From Burkholderiaceae bacterium (GTDB lineage: Bacteria; Pseudomonadota; Gammaproteobacteria; Burkholderiales; Burkholderiaceae_C), in the NCBI GenBank assembly GCA_026125795.1, contig JAHCKM010000001.1, positions 248,001-312,000 of the forward strand: a stretch of 64,000 bases of DNA, in the 5' to 3' direction. The notes below the pieces were generated by a model. It made no database searches and was not told where the DNA came from. It saw only the letters and a list, made by a program, of their open reading frames with translations. The translations under genes were made by a program, and so were the position numbers. Shown piece by piece: positions 49,882 through 60,197 of this stretch; position 1 is the stretch's first letter; every line of letters starts with the position of its first letter.

Positions 49882-50409
49882 ATGGCCAACAAAGAAGCCC
49901 TGCGCGAGCTGCAAACGCGCCTCGCCGCGCGCATGCAGGTGGCGCGCAACGAGCCGGCGGCGCATGCCTGGCTCGCGGTCGAGTGCGCGGGCCATGGCCT
50001 GTTGCTGCCGCTGGAGCAGGCTGGCGAGATCTTCAATGCCGGGCGCATTCTGCCGGTGCCGCATACGCGATCGTGGTTCGCCGGTGTGGCCAACCTGCGC
50101 GGCGGGTTGCACGGCGTGGTCGACCTGGCGGTCTTCCTCGGGTTGCGTGCCCGCGGAGCCCATGAGCACGGCGCCGAGGGCGCGCGCCTAGTGGCGCTGA
50201 ATCCGTCGCTCGGTGTCAACAGTGCGTTGCTGGTGGATCGGCTGGCCGGTCTGCGGCACCAGAACGATCTGGCCGAGCGCGCTGACGAGACGTCGCAACG
50301 CCCCGGATTCGCAGGCGTCCGCTGGCTCGACAAAGCAGGACGCCCCTGGCAGGAAATCAAGCTGGCCGCGCTGGCGGCCGACATGCAGTTCCTCGCGATC
50401 GCCGCCTAG
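49882..50409 (+). CDS. pilI: CheW-like adaptor PilI
   Basis: The 175-residue protein has a CheW fold (about 28-170): [48 protein letters not shown] (the conserved NLRG core) and [16 protein letters not shown]. It bridges the receptor PilJ and the kinase ChpA. It lies 29 bp after pilH. The sequence is shorter than CheW fusion proteins, and no other domain is seen. Confidence 0.93.
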   Translation: MANKEALRELQTRLAARMQVARNEPAAHAWLAVECAGHGLLLPLEQAGEIFNAGRILPVPHTRSWFAGVANLRGGLHGVVDLAVFLGLRARGAHEHGAEGARLVALNPSLGVNSALLVDRLAGLRHQNDLAERADETSQRPGFAGVRWLDKAGRPWQEIKLAALAADMQFLAIAA

Positions 50410-50476
50410 ACCGCGGCACGTGAGACCCGAAGAACAGCGACCGACATCTAGGCGCAGGACCGACAAGAGGACTCGT

Positions 50477-52789
50477 ATGGGCTTCATGGAACGATTCAAG
50501 GCGAAGAGCCGCAACGGCGGCGGCGCCACAGCCGAGTTGTCCCCGTTCGACGAGATGGTGGTGCCGCAGGGCGCTGAGCGCAACCACGCGGGCGCGAGCA
50601 CGGTGACGCTCGACATGCACGCCTCGCCGACGAAACAGATCAGCACGTCCATCATCTCCGAGGCCGCGCCGTCGGAGCTGGCCGCGGACTTCAACGAGTC
50701 TCGGCCGCAGAGCGTCGCGTCGCCCTTGGTTGCGGCGGCGTTGCCGATCATCGGCACCAAGACCGTGCCGGAACAGCAGCGCATCCTCGGCGGCGTGGTG
50801 TTGATGGGCTTGCTCGGCCTGGTGCTCGGCACGGTGCTGGCGCTGAGCGCGGCCAGCCGCGGCGCGAGCCAGGTGGCGGCCGTTGGCCAGGCGCTGATGC
50901 AGTCGCAGCGCCTCGCCAAGTCGGTAACGCAGGCCTTCGTCGGTAGCGCGCAGGCGTTCCCGGAAGTGCGCGACGCGTCCACCGTGTTGGCCGCCAACGT
51001 GCGCGGCCTGCGCAATGGCGAAGGAGAACTTGCTGCTGCCCCTGCCAACGTACAAGACACGATCGAGCCGCTGCTGCCGCTGGTCGATCGCGCCGAGCGC
51101 AACGCCAATCACGTGTTGAGCCAGCAGAAGACTCTGACCCAGGTGGGTCAGGCGCTGCGCACGATCAACCGCCAATCGGCCGATCTGCTGGAAACGGCGG
51201 AGACGGTGTCGTCGCTCAAGCTGCAGCAGGAAGCCACGCCGGCCGAGCTCGCCGCCGTCGGCCAGCTCGTGATGCTGACGCAGCGCATCGGCAAGTCCGC
51301 CAACGAGTTCCTGACCGTCGAGGGTGTCAGCCCCGAGGCCGTGTTCCTGCTCGGCAAGGACTTGAACTCTTTTCGCGAGATCGCCGAAGGCCTGAACAAC
51401 GGCAATCCCGAGCTGCGCCTGCCCGGTACGAAGGATGCACAGACGAAGGAACGGCTGCGCCAGTTGATCAAGCAATACGACGAGACGCGCTCGCAGGCAA
51501 GCTCGATCCTGGGCAATCTGCAGGGCCTTGTCACCGCGCGTGAGGCGCAAGCCGGCGTGCTGAACGACTCCGAGCCGCTGCGCAAGGGCCTGGAGACACT
51601 GCAGGAACAGCTGGGCAAAGAAACCGGCATCCGCATCAGCCACTTGACGGTGATGCTGCTGTCGGTGCTAGCCATGGTGGTGGGCGGTATCGGTTTCCTG
51701 CGCCTGTTCGTGCATGACCAAGCGCAACGTGCCCAGACCGCCGAGGCGCAGCGCCAGGAAGCCGAGCGTCAGGAGCAGGAAGCCAAGCGCGTCAACGACG
51801 CCAACCAGGCGGCAATTTTGCGATTGATGAACGAGCTGCAGTCGGTCGCTGAAGGTGACCTGACGCAGCAAGCCACGGTGACGGAGGACATCACCGGTGC
51901 CATCGCCGACTCAGTGAACTACACCGTGGAAGAGCTGCGATCGCTGGTGGCGCAGGTGCAAGGCACGGCAGCGCGCGTGACCGAGACGACGCAGCAGGTG
52001 GAAGCCACGTCGACCGAACTGCTGGCCGCTTCGACCGAGCAGCTGCGCGAGATTCGCGACACCGGTGAATCGGTGCTGCAGATGGCGAACCGAATCAACC
52101 AGGTGTCGACGCAGGCCCAGGAAACCGCACAGGTGGCGCGCAAGTCGCTTCAAGCCGCCGAATCGGGCCTGTCGGCGGTGCAGAACACGATCGGCGGCAT
52201 GAACTCCATCCGAGACCAGATTCAGGAAACTTCCAAGCGGATCAAGCGGCTCGGCGAGTCATCGCAGGAGATCGGTGAAATCACGGAGCTGATCTCGGAC
52301 ATTACCGAGCAGACCAACGTGCTCGCGCTGAACGCCGCCATCCAGGCGGCGTCGGCCGGCGAAGCGGGTCGCGGCTTCTCGGTGGTTGCCGAAGAAGTGC
52401 AGCGACTCGCCGAACGCTCCGGCGACGCCACGCGCCAGATCGCGGCGCTGGTCAAGACGATTCAGACCGACACCCAGGATGCGGTGGCGGCCATGGAACG
52501 GTCGACGCAGGGTGTGGTCGACGGCGCGCGACTGTCCGACGCAGCCGGTAGCGCGCTGGCGGACATCGACCGAGTCACGCGCCAACTGGCCGAGCTGATC
52601 CAGAACATCTCGACGCAGGCGTCGAGCGAAGCGCAGTCCGCCAATGTGGTGGCGTCGAACATCCAGCACATCTTCGCGGTGACCGAGCAGACCGGAGAAG
52701 GCACGCGCTCGACGGCGCAAATGGTGCGCGAGCTGTCGCGCAGCGCCGAAGAGCTCAAGCAATCAGTGGCGCGATTCAAGGTCAGCTGA
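50477..52789 (+). CDS. pilJ: Type IV pilus methyl-accepting chemotaxis protein PilJ
   Basis: The 770-residue receptor has a long cytoplasmic N-terminal extension of about 100 residues. Membrane segment 1 (about 103-125, [16 protein letters not shown]) is followed by a PilJ-type periplasmic ligand domain (about 130-390) and membrane segment 2 (about 392-412). A coiled signalling domain ends at the MCP hairpin [40 protein letters not shown]. It senses pilus or surface contact and drives ChpA. P. aeruginosa PilJ has about 680 residues and starts near its membrane segment, so the extension is notable. The ATG at 50477 follows AAGAGGA. Confidence 0.93.
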   Translation: MGFMERFKAKSRNGGGATAELSPFDEMVVPQGAERNHAGASTVTLDMHASPTKQISTSIISEAAPSELAADFNESRPQSVASPLVAAALPIIGTKTVPEQQRILGGVVLMGLLGLVLGTVLALSAASRGASQVAAVGQALMQSQRLAKSVTQAFVGSAQAFPEVRDASTVLAANVRGLRNGEGELAAAPANVQDTIEPLLPLVDRAERNANHVLSQQKTLTQVGQALRTINRQSADLLETAETVSSLKLQQEATPAELAAVGQLVMLTQRIGKSANEFLTVEGVSPEAVFLLGKDLNSFREIAEGLNNGNPELRLPGTKDAQTKERLRQLIKQYDETRSQASSILGNLQGLVTAREAQAGVLNDSEPLRKGLETLQEQLGKETGIRISHLTVMLLSVLAMVVGGIGFLRLFVHDQAQRAQTAEAQRQEAERQEQEAKRVNDANQAAILRLMNELQSVAEGDLTQQATVTEDITGAIADSVNYTVEELRSLVAQVQGTAARVTETTQQVEATSTELLAASTEQLREIRDTGESVLQMANRINQVSTQAQETAQVARKSLQAAESGLSAVQNTIGGMNSIRDQIQETSKRIKRLGESSQEIGEITELISDITEQTNVLALNAAIQAASAGEAGRGFSVVAEEVQRLAERSGDATRQIAALVKTIQTDTQDAVAAMERSTQGVVDGARLSDAAGSALADIDRVTRQLAELIQNISTQASSEAQSANVVASNIQHIFAVTEQTGEGTRSTAQMVRELSRSAEELKQSVARFKVS

Positions 52790-52824
52790 CCGAACGCATC
52801 GAATCAACTCCGGGTGGATCGCAC

Positions 52825-55800
52825 ATGTCCGTTGCACGCGACAACGAGGTGACCCACGACCTGAGCGCCCTGGCCTGGGTGCACGACGAGCTGCGTCGTA
52901 CGCTGGAGGCCGCGCACAAGTCGCTGCGTCGCTACCTGAAGGAGGCCGACGCCCTGGGCGGCTCCGATGTCGACACGGTCGACCCGGCGATCCTGCGCCA
53001 TGCCCGTTCGCAGATGCACCAGGGCGCCGGCGCGCTCGAGCTGGTGGGAATGCCCACCGCGGCGCTGATGCTGCGTGCCTCCGAAGCGGCTGTCGCCAAG
53101 CTCGCGGCCAAGCCGCGCGGCATGACGGCGCAGGCGGCGGACACCATTGAGCGCGGCTCGTTCGCGCTGCTCGACTACCTGGCCCGGCTGCTGGCCGGCA
53201 AGCTCATCTCGCCGGCGGCGATGTTCCCGCAATACAAGGCGCTGCAGGAGCTCGCCGGTGCCGGCCGCGTGCACCCGGCTGACCTGTGGAATCGCGATTG
53301 GCAGTGGCGGCCAATCAAGGCACCCGATGCGCCGACCCCCCGGCGTGCCGACGCCGACACCCAGTCGCAGCTCGAATCGGAAACTCTGGCTTTGATGCGT
53401 GGCCGCGATGCCGGCGCCGCACAGCGCATGAGTGATCTGCTGGCCGCGCTCGCGGCCGGTAGCAAGGACCGCCTGGCCACGCTGTGGCAGTTGGCGTCCG
53501 CGGTGTACGAGGCGCAAGCCAGTGGCCTGTTGAAGCTGGATGTCTACGGCAAGCGCCTCGCGTCGCGGCTGCTCGCGCAATTGCGCGCCGGTGAAAGTGC
53601 CGATGCGTCGGATCGTCTGGCGCAGGACCTGCTTTTCTTCTGTTCTCAGGCGGTGCCGGGTGAGCGCGAGAGCGCGGGCCCGCGGCTGGCCGCGGTGCGC
53701 AAGGCGTTCGACCTGCGCAACGCGTCGGCGATCGACTATGACAGCGCTCGCCTCGGTCGCTTCGATCCGGCGACGCTGGCCCAGGCGCGCAAGCGTGTGG
53801 CCGCAGCCAAGGATGTCTGGTCGGCGGTGGCTGGCGGTGACTTGCAGCGCCTGCCGGGGCTGGCCGAGCAGTTCGCGCTGGTTGGCGAGTCGCTGCAAAA
53901 GCTCTATCCCGAAGGCGAGTCGCTCGCCAAGTCACTGCTGCAGTCGGCCGCGCATACCGTGCACCACGGCGGCACGGTCTCGCCCGAGCATGCGATGGAG
54001 GTGGCCACCAGCCTCTTGTATGTCGATGCGTCGCTGGAGGACCAGGACCTCGACCATCCCGAGCTGTCGGGCCGCGTGTTGCGCTTGGCGCAGCGCGTCG
54101 ATGGCGTGCGCCAGGGCCACTCGCCGGGTGCCCTCGAAGTCTGGATGGAGGACCTCTACCGCCGGGTGTCCGATCGCCAGACGATGGGCAGCGTGGTGCA
54201 GGAACTGCGCGCCTCGTTGTCCGAGATCGAAAAGCACATCGATCAGTTCTTCCGCAACCCGGCCCAGCGCGAGGTGCTGATCCCCGTGCCCGCGCAACTG
54301 TCGTCGATGCGCGGCGTGCTGTCGGTGCTGGGCCAGGACCACGCATCGCATGCTGTGGTACGCATGCGCGATGACGTCGACACGCTGATCGCCGCCGACG
54401 CCGCCAATCCACAGTCGAGCGCATTCGACCGCCTGGCGGACAACCTCGGCGCACTGAGCTTCTTGATCGACATGCTCAGCGTGCAGCCGCAGATGGCCAA
54501 ATCGCTGTTCCGCTTCGACGCGGCCAGCGGCCAGCTGGTTTCGGTGATGGATCGCGCGCATCGTCCTTCGGTGTTCGGCGCCTTGGATGGCGTGCCGGCG
54601 TTCGAGCGCGAGCTGGTCGAAAAGGCTGGCGAGATCGCCAAGTCGGCGGCGGCCTCAGAAGCCGACGCGGGCGACGTCGCACGCGACCTCGAGAAGCTTG
54701 CACGCCAGGCTGAGGCCGCCGACCAGCGCAGCATCGCCACCGCGGCAGACAAGGCGCAGCGTGCGCTGAGCAGCGCGGAGTCTGGCGCCGAGCGCAAGGA
54801 AGCACTGGCCCAGGCGGCCAAGGTGATGACCGAGCTGGTCAAGCCGCACGTCGATGCGCAGGCCAGCAAGCCGGCGCCGCTGAAGCCGCTGACGCCCCCG
54901 GCAGTGGCCGCGCCGCCGGTGCCGCCCGGTCAGACCGGCCTCGAAGATGACACCGAGATGCGCGAAATCTTCCTGGAGGAAGCGCGCGAGGTGATGCAGA
55001 CGGCCCGCCAGGCCCTGGGTCAGCTGGCCAAGACACCGAACGATCTGGGCGAGATGACGTCGGTGCGCCGAGCTTTCCACACGCTGAAGGGCAGCTCGCG
55101 CATGGTCGGGTTGAAGGACTTCGGCGAAGCTGCCTGGGGTTGCGAGCAGTTGTACAACGCGCGCTTGGCCGATGGCGGCGCCGCCGATACCGACCTGCTC
55201 GAATTCAGTGGCGAGGCGCTCGACTACCTCGGTCGCTGGATTGAGGGCGTGGCGAGCGGCCAGACCGATGGATTCAACCACCGCGTGGTCGGTCGTGCCG
55301 CCGATGCGATGCGCAACGAGCGCCGCCGCATCCCGCTCACCGATGACGCCGCGAGCGGGTCGGGCACGTTGCCCGCAGCGGCACCGGTGCCCGCACCGGC
55401 GGCGCCGACGGTGCAGGCAGTGCCGGCAGTGCCGAGCGCGCCCGACACGCCGCCGGTCGAGGTGGTGCCGGTGTTGGCCGTGCCCGATGTGACAATCGAT
55501 CTGGACTTCGGAGCCGAGCCGCCCGCTATCGAGTTGCCGGTCGTCACCGATACGCCCACTGAGGTGCTGTCGCTTTCGGAGCTGCCGACTCAGACCTTTG
55601 CGCCTGCGCCGCCGGTGGCCGTGCCGCCCCCGAACGAGCCGATCGACCTGATCGAGCTCGAGTTGCCTGAAGTGGAAGCCGAGCCGCTGCTGCCGCGCGA
55701 TGTGTCGGTGGCGCCCGAAACGCGGCCCGACGGTCTGGAGACGATGCCAGCCGCACTCGGGCCGTTCATCGATTCGGAGACCGGACGACTCGAGGACGTG

Positions 55801-58800
55801 CCGCCGATCGTCTCGACCGGCGTGTCGCTCGACCTGTCCGACACCGATGCGACGCCCTCGATGCAGGCTGGCGTGTCGGCCACCACCGATACCGAACAAG
55901 TCAAGGTCATCGGGCCGCTGCGCATCCAGATCCCGCTGTTCAACATCTTCCTGAACGAAGCCGACGAACAGTCTCGCCGCCTCGCAACCGAGCTTGCGGA
56001 GTGGTCGCATGAACTGCATCGGCCGGTCGCCGAGAGCACGATCGCACATGCGCATTCACTGGCCGGCAACTGCGCGACCGTGGGCTACACCGATCTGTCG
56101 AACCTCGCGCGTGCGCTCGAGCGCGCGTTGCTGCGCACGCAGGCGCGCGGACACGGCGTGGCCGAGGAAGCGCAGCTCTTCGCCGCGGCTGCCGAGGAGA
56201 TCCGGCGCCTCCTGCACCAATTCGCCGCCGGTTTCCTCAAGAGTCCCGATCCGGATCTGTTGCGCTTCCTGTTCGAGCACGAGCACATGGTTTCGGCAGC
56301 GCCGAGCGCGGTGCCCGAACCGGCACCGCAGCACGTGCAAGCGCCGGTGCACAAGCCGGCTTCGGACTTCGTGCCGATCGCGGCCAAGCCGCACTTCACG
56401 GAGTTCGGTCACACCGAGCTGCGTTCCCTGGCTGACGCGGGCGAGGTCCCGGCGGCACGCCTGGCCGCCGAGTTGCCGGTCTCTGCACGCCCCGATGCGC
56501 TCGACGACGAGGATGACATCGATGCGGTCGATGCGGTCGACGCCGAACTGTTCCCGATCTTCGAGGAAGAAGGCCAGGAGCTGATTCCCGAGCTGCAAGC
56601 GCGCATGCGCGAATGGATGCGCCGGCCCACCGAGGCGACGGCTGCGTCGGCATGCATGCGCACGCTGCACACGCTCAAAGGCGGCGCCCGCCTTGCCGGC
56701 GCGATGCGTCTGGGCGAGATGGCGCACCGCCTCGAGACCGCGATCGAGCACCTCATCGGCCGCGGCCATGCCAATGCCGATGATGTCGAGCGCCTGGTCG
56801 GTCGTGTCGATGCAATCGAGACGCGCTTCGAGATGCTGCGGCGTGGGGAAGTCGATCACTCTGAGCGGATGCCGTTGGCCCCCGAGGTGGTTGTGCCGAC
56901 GCCTGTGGCAGCGGCGCCGGCCGAACCGCTGGCGCCTTTCGTCGCGGTGCCGCTGGTGTCGAGGGTCGAGCCGGCGGCCGAGCCGATCGTGCCGACGCCG
57001 CTTGCCGAACGGCCTGTGCCGGAGGCGCTGCCGGTTGCACAACCGGAGCCTGTTGCGCAGGCGGTCGCCGCCGCGGCGTCGGCCATCGATTGGTCTCGCT
57101 TCAGCGCGTCCGGCGAAGCGGCATCGTCCACCTCGGCCGAGCCGGCAGGTGCGGCGGGTTCCAGCCAATCGGCCGTGCGCGTGCGCTCGCAACTGCTCGA
57201 CCGATTGGTCAGCCATGCGGGCGAGGTGTCGATCACACGCTCGCGCATCGAGGCCGATGTGGCCCAGCTCAAGACCTCGCTCGGCGACCTGACCGAAAAC
57301 CTTGAGCGCCTGCGTCGGCAACTGCGCGACATCGAACTGCAGGCCGAGACGCAGATCACCTCGCGCATGGAGGCCGCCAAGGCCACCTCGCAGTCGTTCG
57401 ACCCGCTGGAGATGGACCGCTTCACGCGGTTCCAGGAACTCACCCGCATGATGGCCGAGTCGGTCAACGACGTGGCCACGGTGCAGCGCGCGCTGCAGCG
57501 AACGCTGCAGTCGACCGAAGACGAACTCGCCGCACAGGCCCGCCTGACGCGCGACCTGCAGGACGACCTGCTGCGCACGCGGATGGTGGAGTTCGAAGGC
57601 ATGTCGGAGCGCCTGTACCGCCTGGTGCGGCAGGCCGCGAAAGAAACCGCAAAGCAGGTGCGCCTGGACATCGTCGGTGGCGCGATCGAAATCGACCGCG
57701 GCGTGCTCGACCGGATGACCGGTGCCTTCGAGCACCTGCTGCGCAACAGCGTCACGCACGGCATCGAGTCGCCCGCTGCGCGGGCGGCCGCGAGCAAAGA
57801 CCCGACCGGGTCGATCGTCATCACGGTGACCCAGGAAGGCAATGAAGTCTCGGTGGAGTTCCGTGACGACGGCGCCGGACTGAACCTGCCGCGCATTCGC
57901 GACAAGGGCCGGGCCATGGGGCTGATCGCGGCCGACGCAAGCCCGAGCGACGCCGACCTCGCCAACTTGATCTTCACGCCGGGCTTCTCGACGGCCGATG
58001 CGGTGACTGGCCTCGCAGGCCGCGGTGTCGGCATGGACGTGGTGCGCGCCGACGTCAACGCGATGGGCGGCCGCATCGAGACCGCCACGGCTGCCGGTCG
58101 CGGCACCAGCTTCCGCTTGGTGCTGCCGCTGACCACGGCGGTCACGCAGGTCGTGATGCTGCGCTGCGGCGAGCTGAAGGTGGCGGTGCCGTCGACGCTG
58201 GTGGAGATTGTCAAGCGCTCGCCGCAGACCGAACTCGAAACCGCATATGCGACCAGCGCGTTCCGCATCGATGACCGCAGTCTGCCGTTCTTCTGGCTCG
58301 GTGCACTGCTGCAGGCCAGCCCGCGCGGCGCGCCCGCGACGCGCGCGCAGCCGGTGGTGATCATCCGCTCGGCTGCCCAGCGCATCGCGCTGCACGTGGA
58401 CGAAGTGTTGGGCAACCAGGAAGTGGTGGTCAAGAACCTCGGACCGCAGCTGGTGCGCCTGCCCGGCCTGGCTGGCATGACGCTGCTGCCGTCCGGCGAG
58501 CCCGCGCTGATCTACAACCCGGTGGCGCTGGCCACCCTGTACGGCGAGTCGGCGTGGGCGATGACGCGCGCCGCGATGGTCACGCCGGACCTGGCGGTGG
58601 TCGAGAGGACCGAGCCGGTCGAGGCGCTGCCGCCGCTGGTGTTGGTGGTCGACGATTCGCTGACGGTGCGGCGCGTGACGCAACGCCTGTTGCAGCGCGA
58701 GGGTTACCGCGTGATGCTGGCCAAGGATGGCCTCGAGGGGCTGGAGAAGCTCGGCGAGGAGCGACCGGCTGTGCTGCTTTCGGACATCGAGATGCCCCGC

Positions 58801-59010
58801 ATGGATGGCTTCGACCTGGTGCGCAACCTGCGCGCTGACCCGAAGCTCGCCGATCTGCCGGTGATCATGATCACGTCGCGAATCGCGCAGAAGCACAAAG
58901 ACTACGCGGCCGAGCTCGGCGTCGATCACTACCTCGGCAAGCCGTACGCGGAAGAGGACCTGCTGTCTCTGGTGGCCCGCTATGCGAAGGCCACGGCGCT
59001 CAACGACTGA
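52825..59010 (+). CDS. chpA: Hybrid chemotaxis histidine kinase ChpA/PilL
   Basis: The 2061-residue CheA-like kinase controls type IV pili. Its N-terminal 700 residues are Hpt-like helical units without clear phospho-His. Three better Hpt domains follow: His752 in HTLKGSSRMVG, His1077 in HSLAGN and His1282 in HTLKGGARLAG. They are separated by Pro/Val-rich linkers. After a dimerisation segment (about 1450-1620) comes an HATPase with N-box HLLRNSVTHGIES, DDGAGLNLPRI and GRGVGMDVV. A CheW-like domain (about 1770-1905) precedes a C-terminal receiver (about 1940-2055) with Asp1987 in LSDIEMPRMDG. P. aeruginosa ChpA is longer (about 2470) with more phosphotransfer units. Confidence 0.93.
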   Translation: MSVARDNEVTHDLSALAWVHDELRRTLEAAHKSLRRYLKEADALGGSDVDTVDPAILRHARSQMHQGAGALELVGMPTAALMLRASEAAVAKLAAKPRGMTAQAADTIERGSFALLDYLARLLAGKLISPAAMFPQYKALQELAGAGRVHPADLWNRDWQWRPIKAPDAPTPRRADADTQSQLESETLALMRGRDAGAAQRMSDLLAALAAGSKDRLATLWQLASAVYEAQASGLLKLDVYGKRLASRLLAQLRAGESADASDRLAQDLLFFCSQAVPGERESAGPRLAAVRKAFDLRNASAIDYDSARLGRFDPATLAQARKRVAAAKDVWSAVAGGDLQRLPGLAEQFALVGESLQKLYPEGESLAKSLLQSAAHTVHHGGTVSPEHAMEVATSLLYVDASLEDQDLDHPELSGRVLRLAQRVDGVRQGHSPGALEVWMEDLYRRVSDRQTMGSVVQELRASLSEIEKHIDQFFRNPAQREVLIPVPAQLSSMRGVLSVLGQDHASHAVVRMRDDVDTLIAADAANPQSSAFDRLADNLGALSFLIDMLSVQPQMAKSLFRFDAASGQLVSVMDRAHRPSVFGALDGVPAFERELVEKAGEIAKSAAASEADAGDVARDLEKLARQAEAADQRSIATAADKAQRALSSAESGAERKEALAQAAKVMTELVKPHVDAQASKPAPLKPLTPPAVAAPPVPPGQTGLEDDTEMREIFLEEAREVMQTARQALGQLAKTPNDLGEMTSVRRAFHTLKGSSRMVGLKDFGEAAWGCEQLYNARLADGGAADTDLLEFSGEALDYLGRWIEGVASGQTDGFNHRVVGRAADAMRNERRRIPLTDDAASGSGTLPAAAPVPAPAAPTVQAVPAVPSAPDTPPVEVVPVLAVPDVTIDLDFGAEPPAIELPVVTDTPTEVLSLSELPTQTFAPAPPVAVPPPNEPIDLIELELPEVEAEPLLPRDVSVAPETRPDGLETMPAALGPFIDSETGRLEDVPPIVSTGVSLDLSDTDATPSMQAGVSATTDTEQVKVIGPLRIQIPLFNIFLNEADEQSRRLATELAEWSHELHRPVAESTIAHAHSLAGNCATVGYTDLSNLARALERALLRTQARGHGVAEEAQLFAAAAEEIRRLLHQFAAGFLKSPDPDLLRFLFEHEHMVSAAPSAVPEPAPQHVQAPVHKPASDFVPIAAKPHFTEFGHTELRSLADAGEVPAARLAAELPVSARPDALDDEDDIDAVDAVDAELFPIFEEEGQELIPELQARMREWMRRPTEATAASACMRTLHTLKGGARLAGAMRLGEMAHRLETAIEHLIGRGHANADDVERLVGRVDAIETRFEMLRRGEVDHSERMPLAPEVVVPTPVAAAPAEPLAPFVAVPLVSRVEPAAEPIVPTPLAERPVPEALPVAQPEPVAQAVAAAASAIDWSRFSASGEAASSTSAEPAGAAGSSQSAVRVRSQLLDRLVSHAGEVSITRSRIEADVAQLKTSLGDLTENLERLRRQLRDIELQAETQITSRMEAAKATSQSFDPLEMDRFTRFQELTRMMAESVNDVATVQRALQRTLQSTEDELAAQARLTRDLQDDLLRTRMVEFEGMSERLYRLVRQAAKETAKQVRLDIVGGAIEIDRGVLDRMTGAFEHLLRNSVTHGIESPAARAAASKDPTGSIVITVTQEGNEVSVEFRDDGAGLNLPRIRDKGRAMGLIAADASPSDADLANLIFTPGFSTADAVTGLAGRGVGMDVVRADVNAMGGRIETATAAGRGTSFRLVLPLTTAVTQVVMLRCGELKVAVPSTLVEIVKRSPQTELETAYATSAFRIDDRSLPFFWLGALLQASPRGAPATRAQPVVIIRSAAQRIALHVDEVLGNQEVVVKNLGPQLVRLPGLAGMTLLPSGEPALIYNPVALATLYGESAWAMTRAAMVTPDLAVVERTEPVEALPPLVLVVDDSLTVRRVTQRLLQREGYRVMLAKDGLEGLEKLGEERPAVLLSDIEMPRMDGFDLVRNLRADPKLADLPVIMITSRIAQKHKDYAAELGVDHYLGKPYAEEDLLSLVARYAKATALND

Positions 59011-59042
59011 GCCCGGCGCGGACTGCGCGGCTGGGCGCAGGC

Positions 59043-59048
59043 GACAAT
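59043..59048 (+). promoter_or_regulatory. Candidate -10 box for a leaderless transcript
   Basis: GACAAT ends 7 nt before the ATG of the diguanylate cyclase gene. No Shine-Dalgarno sequence precedes the ATG. It would let the cyclase be transcribed independently of chpA. Confidence 0.3.
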
Positions 59049-59055
59049 AGCCGGC

Positions 59056-60081
59056 ATGCCGCACGTCGTCGACCACCTTGCCGAGCTGACCGGTTTTCGC
59101 GACCGCGATGTGCTCGACACCACGCTGGTGGCGGTGCTGCGCGACCTGCTGCAGCCGCTTTCTGTGACGGTGTGCCATACCGTCGGCGAGGAGCCGCAGC
59201 AACGTTGGCTGATGCGCGCGCGTCTGGCGGCGGGCGACGTGGCCGCCAGCTCCGACTCGTTGTGGGCCGAGATTGACGTGCTGCCCAGGCTCACGGCCCA
59301 TCCTGCACGCGCGGAGTGCCTGCGCACACAGGAGCCGGTGGAGGTGGCCGGTGCCACGCACGTCACCTGCTTTCCCCTGCTGACCGACCGCGACGCAGTT
59401 GGAGTGCTCGAAGTCGAAAGCCGCATCCCGCTGGACGCAGAGCAACTGCGCACCGTGAGCAGCATGCTGCGCGTGTACCGCAACGTGCAGGGCCTGCTCG
59501 ATTACAGCGAGCGCGACATGCTCACGGGCTTGCTCAACCGCAAGACCTTCGACGATGCCTTCTACAAGGCCTGCGCGGTGCACAGCCCGAGCCAGTCGCC
59601 GGCACAAGCGCGGCGCGAGCCGCGCTTCGATCTCAAGCCCTATCTGGGTGTGATCGACATCGACCATTTCAAGCAGGTCAACGACCGCCATGGCCACCTG
59701 ATCGGCGACGAGGTGCTGCTGCTGTTATCGCGCTTGATGCGCGCAAGCTTTCGTTTCCACGATCGGCTGTACCGCTTCGGCGGTGAGGAGTTCGTCGTGT
59801 TGCTGCGCTGCGGCAGCGACGCGCATGCGATGCAGGCGTTCGAGCGATTGCGCGCGGCAACCGCCGCCTATCCGTTTCCCCAGGTGGGCCGCATCACGGT
59901 GTCGATCGGATTCACCGACGTGCGCCCCGACGACAACCCGAACACCGCCTTCGAGCGTGCCGACAAGGCGGTGTACTGGGCCAAGTCGCACGGCCGCAAC
60001 CAGGTGGCCGAACACGCCGACCTGGTGGCGCGCGGCGAGCTGACCGATCTGCAAAAAGCGGGCGACATCGAGCTGTTCTGA
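59056..60081 (+). CDS. GAF-like/GGDEF diguanylate cyclase
   Basis: The 341-residue soluble protein has an N-terminal GAF-like sensory region (about 1-150, ending VLEVESRIPLDAEQLRTVSSML) and a GGDEF domain (about 155-320). Active motif RFGGEEFVVLL (about 242-252) and DHFKQVNDRHGHLIGDEVL are intact, so c-di-GMP synthesis is expected. It lies 45 bp after chpA, which suggests pilus-linked c-di-GMP control, although a separate promoter is possible. Confidence 0.9.
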   Translation: MPHVVDHLAELTGFRDRDVLDTTLVAVLRDLLQPLSVTVCHTVGEEPQQRWLMRARLAAGDVAASSDSLWAEIDVLPRLTAHPARAECLRTQEPVEVAGATHVTCFPLLTDRDAVGVLEVESRIPLDAEQLRTVSSMLRVYRNVQGLLDYSERDMLTGLLNRKTFDDAFYKACAVHSPSQSPAQARREPRFDLKPYLGVIDIDHFKQVNDRHGHLIGDEVLLLLSRLMRASFRFHDRLYRFGGEEFVVLLRCGSDAHAMQAFERLRAATAAYPFPQVGRITVSIGFTDVRPDDNPNTAFERADKAVYWAKSHGRNQVAEHADLVARGELTDLQKAGDIELF

Positions 60082-60197
60082 CGCCGTCGATCGTTTCTTG
60101 CGCGGGCCGGACCAGTCGCTACCATTGCGCCCGCGGCGCGCTGTGCGCCCGACGCTGCCGTTGTCTGAAAGCGTCCGCGTCACATTCACACCAGCCG

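Noticed and set aside
56056-59697. A 1213-codon open frame on the minus strand opposite chpA and the cyclase gene
   Set aside because: It is antisense to two genes with full domain evidence, has a His/Arg/Leu/Gly-rich composition and no domain; such frames are expected opposite high-GC coding DNA.
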